Shown here one piece after another: positions 33,674 to 48,031 of a stretch of 64,000 nucleotides of DNA. Source of the DNA: Paracoccaceae bacterium (GTDB taxonomy: Bacteria > Pseudomonadota > Alphaproteobacteria > Rhodobacterales > Rhodobacteraceae); NCBI GenBank assembly GCA_019454225.1, contig CP075370.1:186001-250000 (forward strand). The letters are read 5' to 3'. The notes beneath the pieces were generated by a model. That model saw only the letters and a program-made list of their open reading frames with translations. It made no database searches and was not told the origin of the DNA. A program made the translations under genes and the position numbers. Numbering within the stretch: the first letter of the stretch is position 1; each line of letters opens with the position of its first letter.

Positions 33674-34927
33674 TCAGTCGGATGCGGCAGCAGAGGCGAG
33701 TGTCGTCCGGGGTTCCGGAATGTTCAACACCAGAAAGTCGCCCAGTGCATCGCAGGCGGGCATCGCCAGCGTAACCTCGGCCGCGTTCACGCCCAGCGGC
33801 CCGACGGCCAGCGTTTCGGCCAACATGTCGCGGGCACAGGTTTCGGCGGTCACCTCGCCCTCTACCGTCACGCGGGCCGGGCGAGAGACCTCCGCCGGGA
33901 AGGTGTAGACCTCTGCCAGCAGCGGCTGGGCGACCGTGGCATCACCAAGCTGCACCAGCCAGCCGCCCTCTGGCGTGCCCGGCGTCGGCGACCCGGCCCA
34001 GACGTGACCGGCCTCGCCATAGTCGGCCGTGCCTTCCAGTGCATGCAGCTGGAACCGGTCGGGCGCCTGCCATTGCAGCGCGATGCGGCGCAGGCCTGCC
34101 AGGTCGGTCGGGACAGCGGTCGAAAGTTCGGCGCCATCGGGCAGGCGCAGCGTCACCCGGCCCTCGGGTTCAAGCGCGGGCACCGCCACGAACAGCGATC
34201 CGCTGGCCGAGGTGCGGGCCGAGATGGCCAGCCCGGCATGACGCAGCACCACGGCCGCATCGGGCGCGCAAGGCGCAAGCAGGACGATGTCGATGGTGGC
34301 GCCGGGTCCGGGAATTCCGACAAGGCTGGTGTCGCAGACCGGCGCGGACACCGTGACATCCTGCGGCGCCGGATGGGGCACGGGCAGGTCGTCGGCGGGC
34401 GCGGCTTCGGCAATCTCGACCGGCGCAGGCTCGACCGGCGCGGTGGCCACGGGCTGCGCCAGGGCAGGCCGGGGCGCCGAGGGCAGGATCTCGGCCGTGG
34501 CGGCAAGCGGCTGGATGGCACGCGGCTTGGCCTCGGGCAGGGCCGCCGTCCTGTCATCCCGCAGCGTGCGCCCGTCGTCGGACTGAACGAACTGCCCGGC
34601 GGTCAGCGCGATGCCCAGCGTCACAAGCGCCAGCGCACCCGAACGCAGCATTCCCTTTGATCCAAGCGTGGCAAGCGACGGCATGGCCAGGCGGGGCAGG
34701 CGGGCAGGCAGTCGCGCCATCAGCCCGGTGCCCGCCTCGGACGGGCCTGCGGGGGGCTTGGGCGCCAGGCGGGCTCGCAACGCGGCCGCACGGTGTCGCA
34801 GACCGGCCAGCGGGTTTGCCTTGGGAGCTGCCGCTGCGTCCCCCGGCGCGGCGCGCAGCTTGTCGCGCAGGGCGATCATCCGACCGCCCGCCACCGCCAT
34901 CAGTCCCTTGATGTCCACGCGCTTCAT
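33674..34927 (-). CDS. Single-pass membrane protein of unknown function, Ala/Pro-rich
   Basis: 417 aa. Residues 1-92 are basic and cytoplasmic, rich in Arg/Ala. A single hydrophobic helix lies at ~95-113 (LRSGALALVTLGIALTAG). A Pro/Ala-rich linker to ~185 is followed by a periplasmic region with two cysteines (VCDTSLV, LAPCAPDA) and beta-rich sequence. I do not recognise the family; similar proteins are common in Rhodobacterales beside cell-envelope genes. It is 33 bases upstream of the OmpA fusion and probably co-transcribed, which suggests an envelope role. Confidence 0.75.
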   Translation of the reverse strand: MKRVDIKGLMAVAGGRMIALRDKLRAAPGDAAAAPKANPLAGLRHRAAALRARLAPKPPAGPSEAGTGLMARLPARLPRLAMPSLATLGSKGMLRSGALALVTLGIALTAGQFVQSDDGRTLRDDRTAALPEAKPRAIQPLAATAEILPSAPRPALAQPVATAPVEPAPVEIAEAAPADDLPVPHPAPQDVTVSAPVCDTSLVGIPGPGATIDIVLLAPCAPDAAVVLRHAGLAISARTSASGSLFVAVPALEPEGRVTLRLPDGAELSTAVPTDLAGLRRIALQWQAPDRFQLHALEGTADYGEAGHVWAGSPTPGTPEGGWLVQLGDATVAQPLLAEVYTFPAEVSRPARVTVEGEVTAETCARDMLAETLAVGPLGVNAAEVTLAMPACDALGDFLVLNIPEPRTTLASAAASD

Positions 34928-35046
34928 TCATGCCTCCATGGGCATTGCCCCTTCTTCCGGGCTACCGGTGAAAGGCGGCGGCGACGTGGCGAAATCGGGG
35001 AATGTCCCCGGCAACTGCGGCGCGCATGGGGCGCGCCGCGTTCCGG

Positions 35047-37758
<2,712 letters not shown>

Positions 37759-37817
37759 CACATCTCCTCTGGGACTGTCCCGTTCATGCCAGGCCACCCT
37801 GACATCATCGTGTGAGG

Positions 37818-37833
37818 GGCGGACTTGTCCGCC
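37818..37833. other. Hairpin in the secA/ppiC divergent region
   Basis: GGCGGACTTGTCCGCC is a perfect 7-bp-arm inverted repeat, about 60 bases upstream of the secA start. In the secA leader it could form an RNA hairpin; no secM-like leader gene was recognised. Function not determined. Confidence 0.3.
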
Positions 37834-37969
37834 TTCACCGCCTTCCCTAGAAAAGCCGGGAAGGTGCGGCCTGCGCCCTGTCCCACATGCGACGTGCGCG
37901 ATGTAAGGGGCGGGGCCGCCCAAGTCAACGTGGGCGGGGCAATGGGCCCCTCCGGCAAGGAGAACAGGC

Positions 37970-38809
37970 ATGAAACGGGCGATTCTGGGGGCGGTCATGG
38001 CCGTGGCCATGGGCGCGGGCGGGTCCGTCGCGGCGCAGACGTCGGACACGGTCGTCGCGACGGTCAACGGACGGACCATCACGCTGGGCCACATGATCGT
38101 CCTGCGCGAGGCGCTGCCGCAGCAGTATCAGGCGCTGCCGGACGATGTGCTGTTCAAGGGGATCCTTGACCAGCTGATACAGCAATCGGTGCTGGAACAG
38201 TCAGTCGAAGACCAGATCGGCCTGCGGGACCGCCTGTCGATGGAGAACGACCGTCGCGGCTATCTGTCGGGCGTGGCGCTGCGGGCGGTGATCGGCGGCG
38301 CGGTGACCGATGCGGCGCTGCAGGCGGCCTATGACGCGCGCTTCAAGGATGCGGCACCGCAGACCGAATACAATGCCGCCCATATCCTGGTGGACACCCA
38401 GGAAAAGGCCGCAGAGCTGAAATCGCAGATCGACGGCGGGGCCGACTTTGCCGAGCTTGCGCGCGCCAATTCCACCGATCCGGGGTCGGGGCCGCGCGGT
38501 GGCGATCTGGGGTGGTTCGGGCTTGGCCAGATGGTGAAGCCCTTCGAGGATGCTGTCGTGGCGCTGACACCCGGTGCCGTGTCGGACCCGGTGCAGTCTC
38601 AGTTCGGGTGGCACGTCATCCGGCTGGCCGAGACGCGCATCGCCAGCGCGCCCTCGCTGGACGACATGCGCGACGAACTGGCGGCCGAGATCGAGCGCGG
38701 CGCCGTCGAGGCCCATATCGACGCGCTGACCCAGGCCGCCGATGTCACCCGGGCCGGAGAGGGGATTGACCCCGCCCTGCTGCGCGACCTAACGCTTCTG
38801 GACAAGTGA
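37970..38809 (+). CDS. Parvulin-type peptidyl-prolyl isomerase
   Basis: 279 aa. Signal peptide 1-22 (ending VAA/Q). A SurA/PrsA-like N-terminal chaperone helix region (residues ~25-125) precedes the parvulin domain (~130-225): [52 protein letters not shown], and [10 protein letters not shown]. It acts in the periplasm on outer-membrane or secreted proteins. ATG follows AAGGAG. Divergent from secA and 22 bases from argJ. Confidence 0.93.
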   Translation: MKRAILGAVMAVAMGAGGSVAAQTSDTVVATVNGRTITLGHMIVLREALPQQYQALPDDVLFKGILDQLIQQSVLEQSVEDQIGLRDRLSMENDRRGYLSGVALRAVIGGAVTDAALQAAYDARFKDAAPQTEYNAAHILVDTQEKAAELKSQIDGGADFAELARANSTDPGSGPRGGDLGWFGLGQMVKPFEDAVVALTPGAVSDPVQSQFGWHVIRLAETRIASAPSLDDMRDELAAEIERGAVEAHIDALTQAADVTRAGEGIDPALLRDLTLLDK

Positions 38810-38831
38810 TCCAGGCACGCGGGAGGCGGGA

Positions 38832-40157
38832 ATGGGCAAGACCGACTGGAAGGCAAAGGCCAAATCGCTGAAGAAGAAGCTCAAGCGCGCGGCCGAGGGC
38901 GCGGTGGCGGTGGCCGTACCAAAGGCCGCCAAGCCCGTATCCCCGCTTGCCCCGGCGACGTTCCCGAATCTTCCGCGCATCGCGGGGGCGTCCTTCGCGG
39001 CGGTCGAGGCCGGGGTGAGGTATCAGAACCGGCGTGACGTGATGCTGGTGCATCTGGCCCCCGGAACCCAGATCGCCGGGGTGTTCACCCGGTCCACCAC
39101 CCGGGCGGGCTGTGTGCGCGATTGCCAGGCAAAGCTTGCGATGAAGATCCCGGATGGCGCGGGCGCCGCCATCGTGGTGAATTCGGGGAATTCCAACGCC
39201 TTCACAGGGAAGGTCGGGGATGAGGCCGTGGCGGCTGTCTGTGCTGCGGCGGCGGCTGCCACTGGCGTGCCCGAAAGCCGCGTCTTCACCTCGTCGACAG
39301 GCGTCATCGGCGAACCGCTGCCCCACGACCGCATCAGCGCGCGGTTGCCGGACCTTGCCGCCGCCCTGTCGGAGGATGGCATCGCCTTTGCAGCGCAGGC
39401 GATCATGACCACCGACACGTTTCCCAAGGGCGCAGCCGCCACGGTCGAGACCGCAGCGGGCCCGGTGCATATTGCAGGCATCGCCAAGGGTTCGGGGATG
39501 ATCGCGCCCGACATGGCGACGATGCTGGTCTATATCTTCACCGATGCCGGAATTCCGGCAGCAACCCTGCAGAAACTGCTGGCGCGCAACGTGGATGACA
39601 CGTTCAACGCCATCACGGTGGACAGCGACACCTCGACCTCGGACGCGCTGCTGCTCTGCGCGACAGGCAAGGGGCCCGTGGTCAAGGGGCGCGGGCCGCT
39701 GGCCGCCTTCGAACGGGGATTGCGGGCGGTCATGGCCGATCTGGCGCTTCAGGTGGTGCGCGACGGCGAGGGCGCCACGAAACTGATCGAGGTGCGGGTC
39801 ACCGGCGCGGCGACCGCCGAGGATGCGAATCGGGTGGCGATGGCAATTGCCAATTCGCCGCTGGTGAAGACGGCGGTTGCGGGCGAGGACCCGAACTGGG
39901 GCCGGATCGTCATGGCGGTTGGCAAATCCGGTGCCGCCGCAGATCGGGACCGCCTGACCATCCGCTTCGGCGATCTGGTGGTCGCGCGCGACGGTTGGCG
40001 GGACCCCGGCTATCGCGAAGAGGATGGCGCGGCCTACATGAAGCAGGCCGAGCTTGTGATCGGCGTCGATCTCGGGCTGGGCACAGAGGCGCGCACGGTC
40101 TGGACCTGCGACCTGACGCACCGCTACATCGACATCAACGCGGATTACCGGTCCTGA
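38832..40157 (+). CDS. argJ: Bifunctional glutamate N-acetyltransferase/amino-acid acetyltransferase, with basic N-terminal extension
   Basis: 441 aa, about 30 longer than usual ArgJ. The start follows a strong GGGAGGCGGGA, so the Lys-rich first ~33 residues (GKTDWKAKAKSLKKKLKRAA) appear genuine. The autoproteolysis site is KGSGMIAPDMATML with nucleophile T230; the precursor splits there into alpha and beta chains. It transfers the acetyl group from N-acetylornithine to glutamate, closing the arginine biosynthesis cycle, and may make N-acetylglutamate from acetyl-CoA. mutT starts one base after its stop. Confidence 0.96.
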   Translation: MGKTDWKAKAKSLKKKLKRAAEGAVAVAVPKAAKPVSPLAPATFPNLPRIAGASFAAVEAGVRYQNRRDVMLVHLAPGTQIAGVFTRSTTRAGCVRDCQAKLAMKIPDGAGAAIVVNSGNSNAFTGKVGDEAVAAVCAAAAAATGVPESRVFTSSTGVIGEPLPHDRISARLPDLAAALSEDGIAFAAQAIMTTDTFPKGAAATVETAAGPVHIAGIAKGSGMIAPDMATMLVYIFTDAGIPAATLQKLLARNVDDTFNAITVDSDTSTSDALLLCATGKGPVVKGRGPLAAFERGLRAVMADLALQVVRDGEGATKLIEVRVTGAATAEDANRVAMAIANSPLVKTAVAGEDPNWGRIVMAVGKSGAAADRDRLTIRFGDLVVARDGWRDPGYREEDGAAYMKQAELVIGVDLGLGTEARTVWTCDLTHRYIDINADYRS

Positions 40158-40158
40158 C

Positions 40159-40557
40159 GTGAAGCTGGTCCTGGTATCGGCAGTCGCCCTGATCGACCCC
40201 GACGGACGCGTTCTGCTGGCGCAGCGACCAGAGGGCAAGTCGCTGGCAGGCTTGTGGGAGTTTCCCGGCGGCAAGGTCGAACCGGGCGAATCGCCCGAGG
40301 CCGCGCTGATCCGGGAACTGCACGAGGAACTGGGAATCGAGACCTGGGAAAGCTGCCTCGCGCCGCTGACCTTCGCCAGCCACCGCTACGAATCGTTTCA
40401 CCTGCTGATGCCGCTGTTCGCCTGCCGCCGCTGGGGCGGAACCGTGACGGCGCGCGAGGCGCAGACCCTCGCATGGGTGCGCCCGGAGCGGCTGCGGGAC
40501 TATCCCATGCCGCCTGCGGACCTTCCGCTTATCCCCATCCTGCGCGACTGGCTGTGA
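40159..40557 (+). CDS. mutT: 8-oxo-dGTP diphosphatase (Nudix)
   Basis: 132 aa. GTG start one base after the argJ stop. The Nudix box, residues 38-60, is GGKVEPGESPEAALIRELHE and then ELG, with all required glutamates. MutT hydrolyses oxidised guanine nucleotides, preventing AT-to-CG mutations. The size and start (LVSAVALIDPDGRVLLAQRP) match alphaproteobacterial MutT. Translation is likely coupled to argJ. Confidence 0.94.
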   Translation: MKLVLVSAVALIDPDGRVLLAQRPEGKSLAGLWEFPGGKVEPGESPEAALIRELHEELGIETWESCLAPLTFASHRYESFHLLMPLFACRRWGGTVTAREAQTLAWVRPERLRDYPMPPADLPLIPILRDWL

Positions 40558-40666
40558 CCGCGTTCGCCGGCTGCCGAAAATCTGTGCCGTTCTCAACAGA
40601 ATTCTAATGGATTTACGACGTTATTGAGATAGCCTTGCAACGGCAGGCGATTGGGGGATTGTCTGA

Positions 40667-40828
40667 ATGCTGCGCACTATCACGTTGGGAAGCTGTGTAT
40701 CGGTGCAGGGTCTTGTCGTCGGGCAGAAGCCCGACGGCCGCCTTGTGATAAAGGTCGGGGACCGCGTCTTCGTCGGCCTTGCGGTTTCGGCGCAAACGAA
40801 GTCCGCGCCGTCATCCGTGACGGCCTGA
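40667..40828 (+). CDS. Small protein, 53 aa, unknown function
   Basis: ATG at 40667 with GGGGGA about 8 bases upstream; an AT-rich promoter-like patch (40590-40650) precedes it. The peptide begins MLRTITLGSCVSVQGLVVGQ and continues with DGRLVIKVGDRVFVGLAVSA, a beta-rich pattern suggesting a small SH3/OB-like strand set. The stop lies 10 bases before a perfect 11-bp hairpin. Similar short proteins upstream of infB are, as I recall, present in other Rhodobacterales, but I cannot name a family. Codon pattern agrees with neighbours. Confidence 0.6.
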   Translation: MLRTITLGSCVSVQGLVVGQKPDGRLVIKVGDRVFVGLAVSAQTKSAPSSVTA

Positions 40829-40838
40829 TCCGGAAGCG

Positions 40839-40869
40839 ATGGCCCGCGCCTTTCGGACGCGCGGGCCAT
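40839..40869. terminator. Perfect 11-bp hairpin between convergent transcripts
   Basis: ATGGCCCGCGC pairs perfectly with GCGCGGGCCAT across a 9-base loop. It lies between the small plus-strand gene and the infB stop (minus, 40883). No T-run on either side, so it is probably a bidirectional factor-dependent terminator or an mRNA 3'-end stabiliser. Confidence 0.55.
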
Positions 40870-40882
40870 TGCCTGATCCATG

Positions 40883-43419
<2,537 letters not shown>

Positions 43420-43423
<4 letters not shown>

Positions 43424-44067
43424 GTGGTCTTCGTATCCTTCCCGGCGGACCCGCCGCCGACCGGGCTTCCCTGCGCAACACCGCGCATTCCGGCAAGCCG
43501 CGCCGCTTCCTCTACAATACGCGTGGTGAGTCCGCCAGCCGCAAGCGCGCCGTGTATGGCACGTTCGCGACCGAAGGACAAACCCATTTCCCCGGCCGTA
43601 AGACAGCCGATGAACGCGCCATTCCCTTCAGGCGGGCGCAGCGCGGACTTGCCCCGCTCCGACCCGTCGCTGGCCTGGATCAACACCTTCGCGGTGCCCT
43701 TCACAAGCCAGTCCTTCACCTTCTCGTAGCCCGTCACCGCGTCACCCGCCTTGCGCGCCATGCTGACAAGGTCGGTCACCCGCCGCACCAGCTGCGTCTC
43801 GATCAGGTCCGCCATGCCGTCCGGCGCAGTCAGCGGCCGCCGGGCCGCACGGGCAAACAGGCCCTTCGCCACGGCGCGGTCGATCAGCACCCGGTCCGCC
43901 GACACATAGATCCCGCGCCCCGGCAGCCGGGCCAGAACATCGGGCACCACCTGCCCCTCGGGCGTCACGACAAACCGCACAAGCCCCGCCTTCGGTGCCC
44001 GTTCACCCGAGACGATGCAGCGCCGCTCGGGGTCGTCACGGTCATTGTCGCGCCCGCCGCGGGTCAT
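43420..44067 (-). CDS. YlxR/DUF448 RNA-binding protein fused to L7Ae-like domain
   Basis: 215 aa. Residues ~10-90 are the YlxR domain with [19 protein letters not shown] and [10 protein letters not shown]. Residues ~95-190 resemble the L7Ae/L30e fold ([30 protein letters not shown]). Lies between nusA and infB as usual. Such proteins probably bind rRNA or act as transcription regulators; the precise role is unclear. The fused two-domain form is typical of alphaproteobacteria. Confidence 0.9.
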
Positions 44068-44092
44068 CGCAGCCTCGGGTCCGGGGCCTTTG

Positions 44093-45700
44093 TCAGGCCC
44101 CGGCCTCCTCTTCTTCGGTGCCGCCGTCGCCCCCTTCGGCCAGCGTGGGATCGACCCAGCCCAGCATGACGCGCGCCGTCATCACCAGATGCTGCGCTTC
44201 CTCAAGCGACATGTCGAACTTCTCCAGCACGCCCTCGTCCTTCTTGCGGACACCGTTCTCGGTGGTCCAGCCGCCGGCCAGTTCCCAGTCGGCGCAGGTC
44301 GCAAAGTCTTCCAGGGTCTTGATGCCATCCTTCGCCAGTGCCTCGAGCATCTGCGGCGTCAGGCCCTCGAAATTGATCAGGCTGTCGTCAACACCAAGGT
44401 TCCGCGCGGCCTCGAGCGCCTTGCGGCTCTGCGCCTCGAGGTATTCCTGCGCCCGGGTTTGAAGCTCCGACGCCGTGCCCTCGTCGAAGCCGTCGATCGA
44501 CAGAAGCTCGTCAAGCTCGACATAGGCGACTTCTTCCAGATTGGTGAACCCTTCGGCCACCAGAAGCTGCGCCATCATCTCGTCCACATCCAGCGTGTCC
44601 ATGAACAGCTTGGTGCGTTCGGTAAACTCGGCCTGCCGGCGGGCGGACTCGTCCGCCTCGGTCAGGATGTCGATGTCCAGACCGGTCAGCTGCGATGCAA
44701 GGCGCACGTTCTGCCCGCGCCGCCCGATGGCCAGCGAAAGCTGTTCATCCGGCACCACCACCTCGATCTTCGAGGCATCCTCGTCGAACACGACCTTCGC
44801 CACCTCGGCGGGTTGCAGGGCGTTGACAAGGAAGGTCGCGATATCGGCATTCCACGGAATGATGTCGATCTTTTCGCCCTGGAGCTCGTTCACAACGGCC
44901 TGCACGCGGCTGCCGCGCATCCCGACGCAGGCCCCCACCGGGTCGATGGAATTGTCATAGCTGATCACGGCGATCTTGGCACGGCTGCCGGGGTCGCGGG
45001 CAACGGCCTTGATCTCGATGATGCCGTCATAGATTTCGGGCACCTCCATCTTGAACAGTTCGGCCATGAACTGCGGGTCGGTGCGCGACAGGAAGACCTG
45101 CGGGCCGCGCGCCTCGCGCCGGACATCCTTGATGTAGCAGCGGATGCGGTCGCCGATGCGATAGGCTTCGCGCCCGATCTTCTCGTTGCGCCGCAGGATG
45201 CCCTCGCCCCGGCCGATGTCGACGATGACGTTGCCGTATTCCTCGCGCTTGACCGTCCCGTTGATGATACTGCCCTTGCGATCCTTGAATTCCTCGAACT
45301 GGCGGTCGCGCTCGGCCTCGCGGACGCGCTGAAGCAGAACCTGCTTGCCCGATTGCGCGGCGATCCGGCCGAGGTCGACAGGGGGCACCTCGTCGACGAT
45401 CTCGTCGCCGATCTGCGGGTCGGCAAGGTAGGATTTCGCCTGCTTCACCGTCATCTGGGCGTGGTGGTTTTCCAGCACGTCGTCCTCGACCACGGTGCGC
45501 ACGCGGGTAAACTGGGCGCGGCCGGTCTTGCGGTCGATCTTGACCCGGATGTCCATGTCGGCGCCGTACCGGCTTTTCGCGGCACGGGCCATCGTGTCCT
45601 CGAGCGCCTGGATCACCAGTTCGGTGTCGATCATCTTCTCCCGCGCGACCGCCTCGGCGGTCTGCAGCAGTTCCAGCTGGTTGGCGGATGTGATGGCCAT
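44093..45700 (-). CDS. nusA: Transcription termination/antitermination protein NusA
   Basis: 535 aa. N-terminal RNA polymerase-binding domain, S1 domain (about residues 130-200; [20 protein letters not shown]), and KH domains with [20 protein letters not shown] and [16 protein letters not shown]-terminal acidic repeats (helix-hairpin-helix) end in EEEEAGA. It modulates pausing and termination and takes part in rRNA antitermination. Second gene of the rimP operon. Confidence 0.97.
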   Translation of the reverse strand: MAITSANQLELLQTAEAVAREKMIDTELVIQALEDTMARAAKSRYGADMDIRVKIDRKTGRAQFTRVRTVVEDDVLENHHAQMTVKQAKSYLADPQIGDEIVDEVPPVDLGRIAAQSGKQVLLQRVREAERDRQFEEFKDRKGSIINGTVKREEYGNVIVDIGRGEGILRRNEKIGREAYRIGDRIRCYIKDVRREARGPQVFLSRTDPQFMAELFKMEVPEIYDGIIEIKAVARDPGSRAKIAVISYDNSIDPVGACVGMRGSRVQAVVNELQGEKIDIIPWNADIATFLVNALQPAEVAKVVFDEDASKIEVVVPDEQLSLAIGRRGQNVRLASQLTGLDIDILTEADESARRQAEFTERTKLFMDTLDVDEMMAQLLVAEGFTNLEEVAYVELDELLSIDGFDEGTASELQTRAQEYLEAQSRKALEAARNLGVDDSLINFEGLTPQMLEALAKDGIKTLEDFATCADWELAGGWTTENGVRKKDEGVLEKFDMSLEEAQHLVMTARVMLGWVDPTLAEGGDGGTEEEEAGA

Positions 45701-45715
45701 GGTGCCCTCCCGGCG

Positions 45716-46315
45716 TCAGTGTCTGGTCTCGGGCGGCGCATCGTCGTCGCCCGTCTCGGTCTCGATGGCGTCGAAAGCGGCCGGATCGGGTTCCGCCGCC
45801 TTCTTCTGCCGCAGCATTTCGGCGATGAGCTCGTCCGTCAGGATCAGCTTGGCATCCGAAAGCCAGTCGAATCGCAGACCGATGGTCAGGGTTTCCCCGC
45901 CTTCCTCGATCTCGATCAGCACCTCTTCGCCATCCGTCCCGGCAAGCGTGCCCTTGAATCGCCGCCGACCGTCGATCAGTTCCGAGGTCTCGATCCTCGC
46001 CTCCCACCCGGCCCAGGCAGTGAAATCCTTCAACCGCGTCAGGGGCCGGTCGATGCCAGGGCTCGACACCTCGAGGATATAGGCGTCCTCCACCGGATCC
46101 TCGACATCGAGAATAGCCGAAACCGCCGTGGAAATCTGCGCGCAATCCTCGACGTCGATACCGCCATCGGGCCGGTCCGCCATGATCTGCAGCGTCCGCG
46201 TCTTGCCGCCCATCAGACGAATGCGCACCAGTTCGAAACCCATGCCTTCAATGGCAGGGCCGACGATCTCGGCGAGGCGGCGATCTATGGCGGTCTTGGC
46301 AACGAGGTCTGTCAT
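45716..46315 (-). CDS. rimP: Ribosome maturation factor RimP
   Basis: 199 aa from ATG at 46315; a frame to 46447 crosses a terminator and is rejected. [33 protein letters not shown], and [18 protein letters not shown] are typical. It assists 30S assembly. First gene of the rimP-nusA-ylxR-infB operon. A terminator hairpin sits 25 bases upstream of its start. Confidence 0.95.
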   Translation of the reverse strand: MTDLVAKTAIDRRLAEIVGPAIEGMGFELVRIRLMGGKTRTLQIMADRPDGGIDVEDCAQISTAVSAILDVEDPVEDAYILEVSSPGIDRPLTRLKDFTAWAGWEARIETSELIDGRRRFKGTLAGTDGEEVLIEIEEGGETLTIGLRFDWLSDAKLILTDELIAEMLRQKKAAEPDPAAFDAIETETGDDDAPPETRH

Positions 46316-46339
46316 GCGGAGCTTTCGGACGGAACCTTC

Positions 46340-46368
46340 AAAACGAAAAACGGGCCGCAGCGGCCCGT
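46340..46368 (-). terminator. Intrinsic terminator between mtnA and rimP
   Basis: On the minus strand ACGGGCCGC-T-GCGGCCCGT forms a strong GC stem followed by TTTTTCGTTTT. It is 86 bases after the mtnA stop and 25 bases before rimP. It ends the mtnA transcript, and would act as an attenuator if the rimP promoter lies upstream of it. Confidence 0.8.
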
Positions 46369-46454
46369 CGGATCGGTCGGTGGCGCCGGGGGTGGAGGCC
46401 GGAACCGCTGTTGAGGTGCATATACGGACGACTGGCCGCCTGCGCAAGGCCGGA

Positions 46455-47546
46455 TCAGGCGGGCCGGTCGGGAAACATCGCCGCCAGCCCCTCGGCGGTG
46501 GCAGGCGCTATGCCGCGCTCGGTGATCAACCCGGTCACAAGGCGTGCGGGTGTCACGTCAAAGGCCGGGTTGGCGGCGGGCGTGGCATCCGGGCTGATGC
46601 GGACCTTCCCGACCTTGCCGGCCGCATCACGCCCCGGGACCCAGGACACCTCGTCGCCCGCACGTTCCTCGATCGGGATGTCCGACAGGCCGTCCTGCAG
46701 CCGCCAGTCGATCGTCGGCGACGGCAGCGCCACGTAGAACGGGACGCCGCAGTCGTGCGCCGCCAGTGCCTTGAGGTATGTGCCGATCTTGTTGCACACA
46801 TCCCCGCGCGCCGTGGTCCGGTCGGTGCCCACGATGACCAGATCGACCTGGCCGCGCTGCATCAGATGCCCGCCCGCATTGTCGACGACCAGGTGATGCG
46901 GAATGCCGTGACCTGCCATTTCCCAGGCGGTCAGGTGCGCCCCCTGGTTGCGCGGCCGCGTCTCGTCGACCCAGACATGCAGGTCGATGCCCCGCCCTGC
47001 CGCCTGGTAGATGGGCGAGGTCGCCGTGCCCCAGTCAACCGTGGCCAGCCAGCCCGCATTGCAATGCGTCAGGATGTTCACGGGCCCGTCCTTCCGGGCA
47101 GAGACCGCCTCGATCAGCGCCAGCCCATGCACGCCGATCCGCCGGTTGATCTCGACATCCTCGTCGCAGATCGCAGCCGCCCGGGCATAGGCCGCCGCCA
47201 CGCGGTCAGCAGGGCGCAGGGGCATCAGGACATCAGCCATGTCTTCCAGCGCCCAGCGCAGATTGACCGCGGTCGGGCGCGTCGCCATCAGCACGGCGCG
47301 GGCTTCGGCGACGGCTGCATCGGAGGCGTCGGCCGACATGGCAAGCGCCATGCCAAAGGCAGCCGTCGCCCCGATCAGCGGCGCGCCCCGCACCCACATG
47401 TCGCGGATCGCCACCGCCGCATGCTTCACCGTGGTCAGGTCAGCCACGAAGAATTCATGCGGCAGGCGTGTCTGGTCGATGATCCTTACCGTGCGCCCGT
47501 CGGGCGCCAGCCAGATCGACCGGTAGGGCTTGCCGTTTACCTTCAT
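46455..47546 (-). CDS. mtnA: S-methyl-5-thioribose-1-phosphate isomerase
   Basis: 363 aa from ATG at 47546, after AGGAG; the longer frame to 47603 is rejected. Contains [12 protein letters not shown] with the catalytic cysteine and the later [19 protein letters not shown] with the catalytic aspartate. It isomerises methylthioribose-1-phosphate to the ribulose form in methionine salvage. No other salvage gene is adjacent. The family is related to eIF2B, but the catalytic residues favour MtnA. Confidence 0.95.
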   Translation of the reverse strand: MKVNGKPYRSIWLAPDGRTVRIIDQTRLPHEFFVADLTTVKHAAVAIRDMWVRGAPLIGATAAFGMALAMSADASDAAVAEARAVLMATRPTAVNLRWALEDMADVLMPLRPADRVAAAYARAAAICDEDVEINRRIGVHGLALIEAVSARKDGPVNILTHCNAGWLATVDWGTATSPIYQAAGRGIDLHVWVDETRPRNQGAHLTAWEMAGHGIPHHLVVDNAGGHLMQRGQVDLVIVGTDRTTARGDVCNKIGTYLKALAAHDCGVPFYVALPSPTIDWRLQDGLSDIPIEERAGDEVSWVPGRDAAGKVGKVRISPDATPAANPAFDVTPARLVTGLITERGIAPATAEGLAAMFPDRPA

Positions 47547-47692
47547 CTGCGGCTCCTGATGCCTGTCCGTCCGCAGAGAACCGGAACCCGGCACCCCGTG
47601 CAACAGCCTTGTCCTGCCACGGTGCCGCCGCGAGCCTCTTGACAGACGGACGCAGACACGCGACCGCCCGGGCAGCAGCGCGAAAGAACCAG

Positions 47693-48025
47693 ATGTCCGA
47701 GAAACCCCGCCCCCCCCGCAGCCAACAGGTCTATACCCTGATCGTCGAGGTCGGCCGAAAGCCGGGCGACGGTCTGCCGGAGGGGTCGACCGGAGCCGGT
47801 CTTCTGGTCTACGCCAGCGGCACGGACGAGGCCGAGGCGGTGCGCGAAACGGTGGCGATCCTGAAACAGGCCGATCTTGCCGTGCTGGAAGTCGAAGGTC
47901 GGGGAACGCTGGACGAACGGCTGGAGTCCGGCGACGAAATCGAACCTGCGGAACGCGGCCTCATGGACCGCGCACTGGCCGAGAATGCCGTCATCGTGGC
48001 GCAGATGACGCCATTCTCCGACTGA
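47693..48025 (+). CDS. 110-aa protein of unknown function
   Basis: 110 aa from ATG at 47693; the frame opens further upstream but without similarity. Ribosome-binding site weak (GAAAGAA). Contains [40 protein letters not shown] and an acidic C-terminus. The pattern suggests a small alpha/beta domain. I do not recognise the family. Divergent from mtnA and convergent with the degenerate Hint gene six bases away. Confidence 0.65.
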   Translation: MSEKPRPPRSQQVYTLIVEVGRKPGDGLPEGSTGAGLLVYASGTDEAEAVRETVAILKQADLAVLEVEGRGTLDERLESGDEIEPAERGLMDRALAENAVIVAQMTPFSD

Positions 48026-48031
48026 CCCGGT

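Noticed and set aside
37759-38094. Upstream in-frame extension of secA as a possible secM-like leader or longer protein
   Set aside because: No signal peptide, no arrest motif, and a strong ribosome-binding site marks the conserved SecA start.
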